DNA of 5,573 nt from Clostridiales bacterium. GTDB lineage: Bacteria; Bacillota; Clostridia; Oscillospirales; Acutalibacteraceae. Position numbers and translations under genes: made by a program. The stretch is from the NCBI GenBank assembly GCA_012728445.1, contig JAAYFA010000043.1, forward strand, positions 1-5,573, in the 5' to 3' direction. A model generated the notes under the pieces. That model ran no database searches. It had not been told where the DNA came from and was given only the letters and a program-made list of their open reading frames with translations. Below are positions 1 through 5,573 of this stretch, in pieces. Within the stretch, counting starts at the first letter, position 1. The number at the start of each line of letters is the position of its first letter.

Positions 1-29
1 CTTCATCTCATGGTAAAAAATAAAAAGTG

Positions 30-58
30 TTGACAAATCTACCTATGCTGAATATAAT
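30..58 (+). promoter_or_regulatory. Sigma-A promoter of the leuAB T-box transcript
   Basis: A perfect -35 box TTGACA (30-35) and a perfect -10 box TATAAT (53-58) are separated by exactly 17 nt. Transcription would start near position 65, just ahead of the T-box Stem I region. The strength of the consensus fits a promoter whose output is controlled downstream by attenuation rather than by a repressor. No clear operator or CodY-like palindrome is visible around it. Confidence 0.9.
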
Positions 59-65
59 GACTGTA

Positions 66-370
66 CAACCAAATAGGTTTTTTCAAAAGACTGTGAAGGA
101 AACAAGACACGGATGGAGCGTATTAGTTCGCTTCAACTTGCGTGCTTTAGAGAGCCGGTGGCTGCTGCAAACCGGTGCCGCAAAAAGTGTGTATAACTCA
201 TTCCGGAGTTGCTTGCCTGAAATCATAGGGCAGGACGCAAGACTGCGTTACAGGTCAGGACCTTGCCAGAGGTCTGTGAGGGCGGCTTTGCCGCTGAATT
301 AGGGTGGTACCGCGCAGGTGTTTGTCCACGCCCCTATATTAACGTATACGTTAATATAGGGGCGTTTTTT
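66..370 (+). promoter_or_regulatory. T-box riboswitch leader, leucine-specific (CUC specifier)
   Basis: This leader RNA senses the charging state of tRNA-Leu and controls read-through into leuA-leuB. Landmarks seen directly: the Stem I distal part with AGAGAG (151-154 onward) and a CCGGT/ACCGG helix (155-159 with 171-175) enclosing the GGTGGCTGCTGCAA-type loop; a candidate specifier CTC followed by A (197-200), a Leu codon in the usual AACTCA context; hairpins in the Stem II region (ACGCA 235-239 with TGCGT 244-248); a Stem III hairpin (GCGGC 282-286, loop TTT, GCCGC 290-294); and the hallmark T-box AGGGTGGTACCGCG (301-314). Its TGGT bulge (305-308) would pair with an ACCA acceptor end, which agrees with the A discriminator of tRNA-Leu. 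The antiterminator pairs the T-box AGGG (301-304) with CCCT (332-335), a segment that otherwise belongs to the terminator. Uncharged tRNA should therefore turn the operon on. Leader boundaries are approximate. Confidence 0.95.
328..370 (+). terminator. T-box attenuator (Rho-independent terminator)
   Basis: The left arm 328-344 and right arm 349-365 pair without mismatch around TATA, followed by a T run at 365-370 and further T-rich sequence. The segment 329-336 (CGCCCCTA) is shared with the antiterminator, so the two structures exclude each other. Because the loop TATA is itself self-complementary, the whole 328-365 element is a perfect 38-bp palindrome. Confidence 0.95.
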
Positions 371-398
371 ATTTATTTCAAATAGTTGAATAACTGGG

Positions 399-404
399 AA
401 AGGA
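399..404 (+). promoter_or_regulatory. Ribosome binding site deciding the leuA start
   Basis: AAAGGA matches the 5' part of the AAAGGAGG Shine-Dalgarno consensus. It directly abuts the ATG at 405, leaving no spacing, but lies 12 nt ahead of the ATG at 417. This favours 417 as the translation start. The weaker GGGA at 396-399 is the only way to support 405. Confidence 0.7.
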
Positions 405-416
405 ATGGTTATAATA

Positions 417-2108
417 ATGAAAAAAGGTTATGAAAAGTATATCCCTTTTGAGGCGATTGAGCTTGGCAACAGGCAGTGGCCGTCCAAAAAAATCGAAAAG
501 CATCCCATTTGGTGCAGTGTTGACCTGCGTGATGGCAATCAGGCGCTTGTTGACCCCATGAACATGGATGAAAAATTGGAGATGTTTAAAACTCTTTGCG
601 AAATCGGAATCAAAGAAATTGAAGTGGGTTTTCCCTCGGCTTCGGACACGGAATATGAAATACTTCGTGAGCTGATAGACGGTGGGCATATCCCCGACGA
701 TGTCACTATTCAGGTTTTGGTTCAAGCGCGTGAGCATTTGATACGTAAGACTTTTGACGCGATTCGCGGCGCAAAAAACGCAATTGTTCATTTTTATAAC
801 TCGACTTCGAAACTACAACGTAAGGTCGTGTTTAAGCAAGAAATGGCGGGGATTACGGAAATCGCCGTCAACGGTGCAAAGCTTATAAAAGAACTTGGCG
901 ACCAAGCGGCCAAAGAGACCGGCTGTAACATACGTTACGAATACTCGCCCGAAAGCTTTATGGGGACGGAACCCGAGTATGCGGTAGCCATCTGCGACAG
1001 CGTGATGAAAGCGGTCGGCGCTGATAGAAATAATAAAATTATTCTCAATTTGCCCTCGACGGTGGAAAGCAGTACACCCAACTGCTTTGCTGACTTGGTA
1101 GAGTATTTCTGCAACAATTTGCCCGAGCGCGAGGCGGCCATCATTAGCCTGCACCCGCATAACGACAGGGGCACGGCGGTGGCGACCGCGGAACTCGGCT
1201 TGCTTGCCGGTGCGGACAGAATCGAAGGCACGCTGTTTGGCAACGGCGAAAGAACAGGCAATGTAGATATCATTACACTGGCGCGGAATATGTATACCCA
1301 GGCGATTGACCCGGGCCTTGATTTGAGCGACATCAACCGTATCCGTGAGGTGTATGAGCGCACAACAAGAATGACCGTGCCCATTCGCCACCCCTATGTG
1401 GGCGAGCTCGTGTTTACTGCTTTCTCCGGCTCCCACCAGGACGCCATCAACAAGGGCGAAACGTATATGAAAGACAGTGGAACGGAGTATTGGGAAGTGC
1501 CCTACCTGCCCATTGACCCGGCCGATGTCGGGCGTGCATATGAGCCGATTATCCGCATCAACAGCCAGTCCGGTAAGGGCGGCGTAGCGTTTGTGATGAG
1601 CAATTCCTTCGGGTACGACCTACCCAAAGCGATGCATCCGGAATTCGGCAGAATTGTGCAGGGTTACTGCGAAAAGGCAGGTAGGGAAGTCGGCGCCGAA
1701 GAAGTCATGGATTTATTTAAAAGCGAGTATATTGACATCCGCGAGCCGTATAAACTCGTCAGCCATAAATTTTATGAAGAAAGTGGCCTTTACGACGAAA
1801 CACCCCTTGTGCGTTTTGAAGGGCAACTCAAGCACAATGGTGACGAACCGGTCGCTATCAGTGGCACGGGTAACGGACCCATTGATGCCTTCTTTAACGC
1901 CCTTGAAACGGTTGGCATTAGTGGCTACCAATTTGTCAACTATTCCGAGCACGCTATTTCCATCGGTTCGGATGCCAAGGCGGTTTCCTATATTCAGCTC
2001 TTGTCGCCGGCCGGCAAAAACATCTTCGGTTTGGGCATTTCTCACAATACAAACTATGCTTCTATCCGTGGCGTGTTGTGTGCCATCAACCGCTCTCTGA
2101 AAATATAG
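417..2108 (+). CDS. leuA: 2-isopropylmalate synthase, long (yeast/actinobacterial) type
   Basis: It condenses acetyl-CoA with 2-ketoisovalerate to give 2-isopropylmalate, the committed step of leucine synthesis; cytoplasmic. The 563-residue product (from ATG 417) begins MKKGYEKYIPF and carries WPSK near residue 21, typical of the long LeuA subfamily. The HMGL-like TIM barrel shows DLRDGNQAL (37-44; metal ligand D39), SPES (177-180; E179), HPHNDRG (246-252; ligands H246 and H248), and GNGERTGNVD (275-284; N282 is the expected fourth ligand by analogy with Mycobacterium tuberculosis LeuA). GSHQD (338-342; H340) and GRAYE (372-376; Y375) lie in the linker subdomains. Residues from about 440 to 563 form the LeuA allosteric/dimerisation domain, including GTGNGPIDAFFNAL (483-496), so leucine feedback inhibition is expected. 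An in-frame ATG at 405 would add MVII but lacks RBS spacing. The gene is controlled by the upstream leucine T-box and lies 73 nt before leuB. Confidence 0.96.
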   Translation: MKKGYEKYIPFEAIELGNRQWPSKKIEKHPIWCSVDLRDGNQALVDPMNMDEKLEMFKTLCEIGIKEIEVGFPSASDTEYEILRELIDGGHIPDDVTIQVLVQAREHLIRKTFDAIRGAKNAIVHFYNSTSKLQRKVVFKQEMAGITEIAVNGAKLIKELGDQAAKETGCNIRYEYSPESFMGTEPEYAVAICDSVMKAVGADRNNKIILNLPSTVESSTPNCFADLVEYFCNNLPEREAAIISLHPHNDRGTAVATAELGLLAGADRIEGTLFGNGERTGNVDIITLARNMYTQAIDPGLDLSDINRIREVYERTTRMTVPIRHPYVGELVFTAFSGSHQDAINKGETYMKDSGTEYWEVPYLPIDPADVGRAYEPIIRINSQSGKGGVAFVMSNSFGYDLPKAMHPEFGRIVQGYCEKAGREVGAEEVMDLFKSEYIDIREPYKLVSHKFYEESGLYDETPLVRFEGQLKHNGDEPVAISGTGNGPIDAFFNALETVGISGYQFVNYSEHAISIGSDAKAVSYIQLLSPAGKNIFGLGISHNTNYASIRGVLCAINRSLKI

Positions 2109-2181
2109 AGCAGTTGCTTGCTAAGGTTCGATTTTTTTGGTAAACTTAAAAAAACATTAAACAGAAGAATGAGGGGAAACG

Positions 2182-3258
2182 ATGAAAAATTATAAAATTA
2201 CGGTACTCAAGGGCGACGGCATCGGTCCCGAGATTGTTGACGAGGCCATCAAGGTGCTAAATGTAGTCGGTGAAAAATTCGGGTTTACGGCTGAGTATGA
2301 TTTTCAGCTTATGGGCGGCTGCGCCATTGACGCCACGGGCCACCCGTTACCGCCGGCAACCATAGACGCCTGTAAAAACTCAGACAGCGTATTGCTCGGT
2401 GCCGTCGGCGGCGAAAAATGGGAAACGTTGCCCGGGCACCTTCGCCCGGAGGCGGGGCTGCTTGGTATCCGCGCCGCACTTGGACTCTACGCCAACCTTC
2501 GCCCGGCGAGGATTTTTGAACCGCTCAAAGCGGCATCCCCAATCAAGGCAGAAATCATCGGCGACAACCTGGATATTATGGTGGTACGCGAACTGACGGG
2601 TGGCATCTATTTCGGCGAGCGGGGTCGTTGTGAAAAAAATGGAGAAAAAGCGGCTTTTGATACAATGTTGTATACCGTACCGGAGATACAGAGAATTGCC
2701 AAAGTCGGTTTTGAAATGGCACAAAAGCGCAGCGGCAGGCTTTGCTCGGTAGACAAAGCGAACGTGTTGGAGTCCTCACGCCTGTGGCGTGAAACCGTAC
2801 TTGAAATGGCAAAGGATTACCCGGATGTGGAACTTTCACACATGTATGTGGACAACTGTGCTATGCAACTTGTACGCAGACCCACGCAGTTTGATGTAAT
2901 TGTTACCTCCAACTTGTTTGGTGACATCTTGTCCGACGAGGCATCCATGCTCAGCGGCTCTATCGGGATGCTGGCATCGGCTAGTCTGGCAGATGGGAAA
3001 TTCGGTTTATATGAGCCGATTCACGGGTCTGCACCGGATATTGCAGGTCAGGGCATTGCCAATCCGCTTGCCACCATCCTTTCTGTCGCGATGATGCTCA
3101 AGTATTCCTTCGGGCTTGATGACGCGGCAACGGCTGTTGAAACGGCAGTGAACGATGCTATGAAAACTGCCCGCACACCCGATATTTACGAGGAAGGCTT
3201 TGAGAAGGTCGGGACGGTGGAGATGGGCGATTTGGTCGTAGAATTGTTGAACAGGTAA
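2182..3258 (+). CDS. leuB: 3-isopropylmalate dehydrogenase
   Basis: It oxidises and decarboxylates 3-isopropylmalate to 2-ketoisocaproate with NAD+; cytoplasmic, normally a homodimer. At 358 residues it has the usual family length. Visible motifs: GDGIGPEI (11-18); substrate-binding arginines R97 (GIRAALG), R107 (NLRP) and R136 (VVREL); Y143 in GIYFGE; K192 in VDKANV; metal-binding D224, D248 (NLFGDILSD) and D252; and the nucleotide loop HGSAPDIAGQGIANP (281-295), whose D286 marks NAD+ rather than NADP+ preference. The RELTGGIYFGE stretch separates it from isocitrate dehydrogenase and is typical of LeuB. The start ATG is preceded by GAGGGG (2171-2176) at 5 nt. No separate promoter or terminator is evident in the 73-nt gap after leuA, so it is probably co-transcribed under T-box control. 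Confidence 0.97.
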   Translation: MKNYKITVLKGDGIGPEIVDEAIKVLNVVGEKFGFTAEYDFQLMGGCAIDATGHPLPPATIDACKNSDSVLLGAVGGEKWETLPGHLRPEAGLLGIRAALGLYANLRPARIFEPLKAASPIKAEIIGDNLDIMVVRELTGGIYFGERGRCEKNGEKAAFDTMLYTVPEIQRIAKVGFEMAQKRSGRLCSVDKANVLESSRLWRETVLEMAKDYPDVELSHMYVDNCAMQLVRRPTQFDVIVTSNLFGDILSDEASMLSGSIGMLASASLADGKFGLYEPIHGSAPDIAGQGIANPLATILSVAMMLKYSFGLDDAATAVETAVNDAMKTARTPDIYEEGFEKVGTVEMGDLVVELLNR

Positions 3259-3274
3259 TAATCGGAGCATTCAT

Positions 3275-3324
3275 AAAAAACAAGCGCTGTCTGCATCGTG
3301 CAAACAGCGCTTGTTCTAATTTTA
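3275..3324. terminator. Bidirectional terminator between convergent leuB and radical SAM gene
   Basis: A 12-bp perfect stem (AACAAGCGCTGT 3279-3290 with ACAGCGCTTGTT 3304-3315) encloses a further small TGCA/TGCA helix (3292-3295 with 3299-3302). Read on the minus strand, it is followed by a run of Ts (complement of A3275-3280), which makes a strong terminator for the radical SAM gene ending at 3342. Read on the plus strand, the tail CTAATTTT is weaker but could end the leuAB transcript. Confidence 0.85.
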
Positions 3325-3341
3325 TAAGACGATAAAGAAGA

Positions 3342-4862
3342 TTATACTTTTGAATCCCGCATGGTTTTGCCTTTGAGCAAGATGAAAACTTTCGGCGAAA
3401 CTTTTTTAAGTGAGCGTTTCGCAACAACCAAGGCGTCGTTCTTTGCCTTTGCGACTTTGTATAAAAGATTACGTGGATAATGTTTGCTTGTTATTTTCTT
3501 GTCCAGCTTGGTTTCTTCTTTCTTTGCTACATCCGGCGGCAAGGCAAAGATGGCCTTGTATTTTTTAACCAGTCTGTTGAAGTTGTAGCTCATAAAAAGA
3601 ATGTCGGACTTTTTGTATTGCGGCATTCTGAGTTGAACGGGATCGTTTGGGTCCACATTAGGGTCAAGGAAGCCGGCGTCCCTTGCCGTTCGTTCCAGTA
3701 TCGTCATTGGATAAGGATAAAAGATATTCGGTGTTACCTTGTCGACATCCATTTTGGCATTGAGCTTGACCGTTTCCAGCGAAAGAGCAAGTGTTTCATA
3801 AGGCAAGCCGACAATGTTGTAGGTGAGGGTGGTAATATTATATTTTCGGAACCATTTTGACACTTCAATCATATGGTCGTTTTTCATATTGCGGTGCAAA
3901 TATTTTTTGCGGAACTCTTCGTTGCCCGTCTCGAGGCCGATATCAATCATGTAACAGCCGCCGTCTTTGAGCATTTTTACCATTTCTTCATCCAACATGT
4001 CAAAACGCAGGTTGCAGTTGAAGGGCAGATGGATTTTTTCAATATACATCGGCATGAATTCATAGAACCAGTCTTTGTACATGTTAAAGATGGCGTCGCG
4101 GAATTCAATGAATTTTATAAACGGAAACTTTTCGAGCAAAAGTTGCAACAGTTCAATGGACTTTTCCGGGCTTCTAAACCGTGAATACTTACTCTTGTTG
4201 GGGTAAACATTTCGGAACTGCGAGTTGCCGCAATAAGTGCAACTGAACAGACAGCCACGGGAGAGCATGACCATTGCGGTAAAGTTCTTTGAACGATCAA
4301 GATTTTCATAATCAAACAGATCAAAATCGGGGAAGGGGAGATCGTCCAGGTTTTCAATCAACGGACTGACCGCATTTTTAACAAAAGTGCCGTCGGGTAG
4401 TTTGAAGTTAATGCTGCCAATATCCGTGCGTGTTTCACCTTTTGCCATGGACTCCATGAGCTCCAGCAAGGGGTATTCGCCTTCGCCTACGGAAACGGCA
4501 TTACAGCCGTCAATAGCCAACACCTCGTCAGGGACAAGGATGGCATGATAGCCGCCGATGATGACCATGGTGTCCGGCATTTCTTCCTTGAGCCAGAGGC
4601 ACATTTCCTTAATGAACGGCATCGCAGTGGTTCGTGCGGAAAAGCCGATGAGTCCGGGTGAAAAACTCCGAACCGTTTCGATAAATTCAGCTTTATCAGG
4701 CATATAAAGCTGATGATAAAGGTCTACGCCAAAGCCCGCCAATTTTAATACGGCGGAAATAGATGCCAACCCTTCGCTGTAATTACCTAAGGTGCCTTTT
4801 TTGAACTTCTCTTTTTCCAAAAAATCAGGATAGATTAAGAGTATAGAAAGTGGATTACTCAC
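3342..4862 (-). CDS. B12-binding-domain radical SAM protein of unknown substrate
   Basis: The 506-residue product has an N-terminal cobalamin-binding-like Rossmann domain (about 6-140). It opens with ILLIYPDF and includes GFSART (73-78), IIGGYHAILVPDEVL (101-115) and VGEGEYPLLEL (125-135). No DxHxxG cobalamin-ligand motif is seen, as in many members of this class. The radical SAM core follows: SRGCLFSCTYC (201-211) gives the CX3CX2C cluster with C204, C208 and C211. Later come DIGLETGNEEFRKKYLHRNM (307-326), a signature of this group, and IVGLPYET (350-357). The C-terminal segment (about 430-506) is lysine-rich and not recognised; it has no clear transmembrane span. Such enzymes generate a 5'-deoxyadenosyl radical and often do methylations or rearrangements, but nothing here identifies the substrate. 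The start is GTG at 4862, chosen because GGAGGT (4874-4869) lies 6 nt upstream. It is probably monocistronic, with its own promoter and terminator. Confidence 0.9.
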   Translation of the reverse strand: MSNPLSILLIYPDFLEKEKFKKGTLGNYSEGLASISAVLKLAGFGVDLYHQLYMPDKAEFIETVRSFSPGLIGFSARTTAMPFIKEMCLWLKEEMPDTMVIIGGYHAILVPDEVLAIDGCNAVSVGEGEYPLLELMESMAKGETRTDIGSINFKLPDGTFVKNAVSPLIENLDDLPFPDFDLFDYENLDRSKNFTAMVMLSRGCLFSCTYCGNSQFRNVYPNKSKYSRFRSPEKSIELLQLLLEKFPFIKFIEFRDAIFNMYKDWFYEFMPMYIEKIHLPFNCNLRFDMLDEEMVKMLKDGGCYMIDIGLETGNEEFRKKYLHRNMKNDHMIEVSKWFRKYNITTLTYNIVGLPYETLALSLETVKLNAKMDVDKVTPNIFYPYPMTILERTARDAGFLDPNVDPNDPVQLRMPQYKKSDILFMSYNFNRLVKKYKAIFALPPDVAKKEETKLDKKITSKHYPRNLLYKVAKAKNDALVVAKRSLKKVSPKVFILLKGKTMRDSKV

Positions 4863-4868
4863 AAATTG

Positions 4869-4874
4869 ACCTCC
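4869..4874 (-). promoter_or_regulatory. Ribosome binding site fixing a GTG start
   Basis: Read on the minus strand, GGAGGT is followed by CAATTT and then GTG. The near-perfect match and 6-nt spacing support the non-ATG start of the radical SAM gene. Confidence 0.88.
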
Positions 4875-4912
4875 GAAATCGATTTTTGTTTAGATTGCTA
4901 TTTATAGTGAAT

Positions 4913-4941
4913 AATATAGACCAAAAGGAGCTAATAGTCAA
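4913..4941 (-). promoter_or_regulatory. Sigma-A promoter of the radical SAM gene
   Basis: On the minus strand a -35 box TTGACT (4941-4936) and a -10 box TATATT (4918-4913) are separated by 17 nt; an overlapping TATTAT two bases on is an alternative -10. Transcription would begin near 4906, giving a 5' leader of about 45 nt. That is too short for a cobalamin riboswitch. Confidence 0.72.
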
Positions 4942-4952
4942 CAAAAACGTTT

Positions 4953-4985
4953 GCCCGCCAAAAACAGAATAAGTTTTTGGCGGGC
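4953..4985 (-). terminator. Hairpin terminator after the partial RsiV-like gene
   Basis: GCCCGCCAAAAA (4953-4964) pairs perfectly with TTTTTGGCGGGC (4974-4985), extended by a C-G pair, around a 7-nt loop. On the minus strand it lies 21 nt past the TAA at 5007 and is followed by AAACGTTTTTGTT. The T run is therefore displaced about 5 nt from the stem, so termination may be imperfect. It sits directly upstream of the radical SAM promoter and so separates the two transcription units. Confidence 0.72.
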
Positions 4986-5006
4986 TCTAGTTCTTTGTTT
5001 TTCAGC

Positions 5007-5573
5007 TTATGATAATTCGATCAATTCCGAATAATCCGAGCCCATCATGCTTGCAACCTTGGCATCCGCGACCAGTTTGCCGGCCGCATTGACAAATAAA
5101 TCGATTTTGTCAAAACTTGTTATTTGCTCGGCGCCTTTTTGTGCAAGTGCGGTGTTGACCATAGAAATGACTTGCGGCTCGTACAAGTTGAACATCAGTG
5201 CGATGTCGGTGTCCGAAACTTCTTTGTCCGTCACATAGTCATACGCGTAATAGAAATTGTCGGTCGCATACTCGCTTTCCATCAAACCATGAGCGGTTTT
5301 TAAGGCGATGAAAATAACGTTGTCCTTCATCGCCGTTTCGTAAGAATACTCGGTGTACTCCCTATAAGTGCTCAAATCTCCTGCGGTATTAGAAGACTTT
5401 TCAATATTAACCTTCATTTTATTTATTTCGGCGTTGATTTTTAATGCTCCGAGTTTGTCGGAATCGATTTTAGGCAGTTTGACATCAAAGCCGGCAGTGA
5501 AATATTGATCAATTTTTTTGACGTTTTTCAGCGTATAGTAGGTGATAACCTGAGGAGGGTTCTCTTGTTCCCC
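5007..5573 (-). CDS. Partial gene: putative RsiV/PdaC-like (DUF4163/DUF3298-type) protein, C-terminal part
   Basis: The reading frame is open from the TAA at 5007 to the window edge at 5573, so 188 residues are visible and the N-terminus lies outside. The visible protein starts GEQENPPQVITYYTLKN. It then shows FDVKLPKIDSDKLGALKINAEINK (about 29-52), resembling the 'P.i....~IN..i' opening of RsiV/PdaC-type extracellular domains. Next come a block rich in Tyr/Glu (about 69-80), a hydrophobic strand NVIFIALKTA (about 84-93), YYAYDYVTDKEVSD (about 108-121, like the 'y.fD..TGk.ls..d' segment) and a helix with INMVNTAL-like spacing before the end. In known families this fold is found in the extracytoplasmic part of the anti-sigma factor RsiV and in the PdaC deacetylase. 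No catalytic residues can be named here, and neither a signal peptide nor a membrane segment is visible because the start is missing. The Met codon at 5417 is internal and has no RBS. Family assignment is an inference from pattern only. Confidence 0.5.
   Translation of the reverse strand, partial: GEQENPPQVITYYTLKNVKKIDQYFTAGFDVKLPKIDSDKLGALKINAEINKMKVNIEKSSNTAGDLSTYREYTEYSYETAMKDNVIFIALKTAHGLMESEYATDNFYYAYDYVTDKEVSDTDIALMFNLYEPQVISMVNTALAQKGAEQITSFDKIDLFVNAAGKLVADAKVASMMGSDYSELIELS

Noticed and set aside
1..29. Possible divergent minus-strand gene start at 6-4 (ATG AAG)
   Set aside because: There is no Shine-Dalgarno sequence upstream of it and only two codons are visible, so it cannot be supported.
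27..302. 91-codon open frame on the plus strand upstream of leuA
   Set aside because: It lies wholly inside the promoter and T-box leader, its stop overlaps the conserved T-box sequence, and it has no RBS. The RNA structure explains the region.
405..416. Upstream in-frame ATG for leuA (adds MVII)
   Set aside because: The AAAGGA site touches this ATG with no spacing, while the ATG at 417 has usable spacing and gives an N-terminus typical of the family.
813..1436. 207-codon minus-strand frame inside leuA, and other antisense or shifted frames within leuA, leuB and the radical SAM gene
   Set aside because: They are fully contained in well-supported genes with conserved motifs, overlap each other, lack RBS signals and show low-complexity or cysteine/arginine-rich shadow composition.
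2109..2181. Possible terminator or promoter between leuA and leuB (7-T run at 2132-2138)
   Set aside because: There is no stable GC-rich stem ahead of the T run and no properly spaced -35/-10 pair. The gap is best read as an intra-operon spacer with the leuB RBS.
4863..4912. Cobalamin riboswitch ahead of the B12-domain radical SAM gene
   Set aside because: The predicted 5' leader is about 45 nt, far too short, and no B12-box-like sequence was seen.
5047..5238. 63-codon plus-strand frame opposite the partial gene
   Set aside because: It is antisense to the longer open frame, has no RBS and has a Ser/Leu/Ala-rich shadow composition.

Overview
The window looks like chromosomal DNA of a low-to-mid G+C Firmicute, most likely a Clostridia member. 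The reasons are a T-box leader, purine-rich Shine-Dalgarno sites, consensus sigma-A promoters with 17-nt spacers, and a stand-alone B12-type radical SAM gene. The exact taxon cannot be fixed from the sequence alone. No phage, IS, CRISPR, tRNA or rRNA signal was seen.

Left part (1-3258, + strand): a leucine biosynthesis unit. A strong promoter (30-58) drives a roughly 300-nt T-box leader. It has a CUC leucine specifier (197-199), a Stem III hairpin, the T-box sequence AGGGTGGTACCGCG (301-314) and a terminator that is a perfect 38-bp palindrome. This leader should let transcription enter leuA (long, fungal/actinobacterial-type 2-isopropylmalate synthase) and leuB (3-isopropylmalate dehydrogenase) only when uncharged tRNA-Leu accumulates. 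The two genes encode the first and third steps from 2-ketoisovalerate to 2-ketoisocaproate. The middle step, isopropylmalate isomerase LeuCD, is not in the window and must be supplied from elsewhere.

Middle (3259-4941): a hairpin shared by convergent transcripts separates leuB from a 506-aa cobalamin-binding-domain radical SAM protein on the minus strand. That gene starts at GTG behind an excellent GGAGGT site and has its own promoter (4941-4913). Its substrate is unknown.

Right part (4942-5573, - strand): a hairpin terminator follows the 3' end of a gene that runs off the right edge of the window. Its visible 188 residues resemble the extracellular RsiV/PdaC-like (DUF4163/DUF3298) fold, but this is a tentative call.

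Overall this is mostly ordinary metabolic sequence. The least explained parts are the orphan radical SAM gene, the partial RsiV-like protein, and the leuA-leuB pairing without leuCD.
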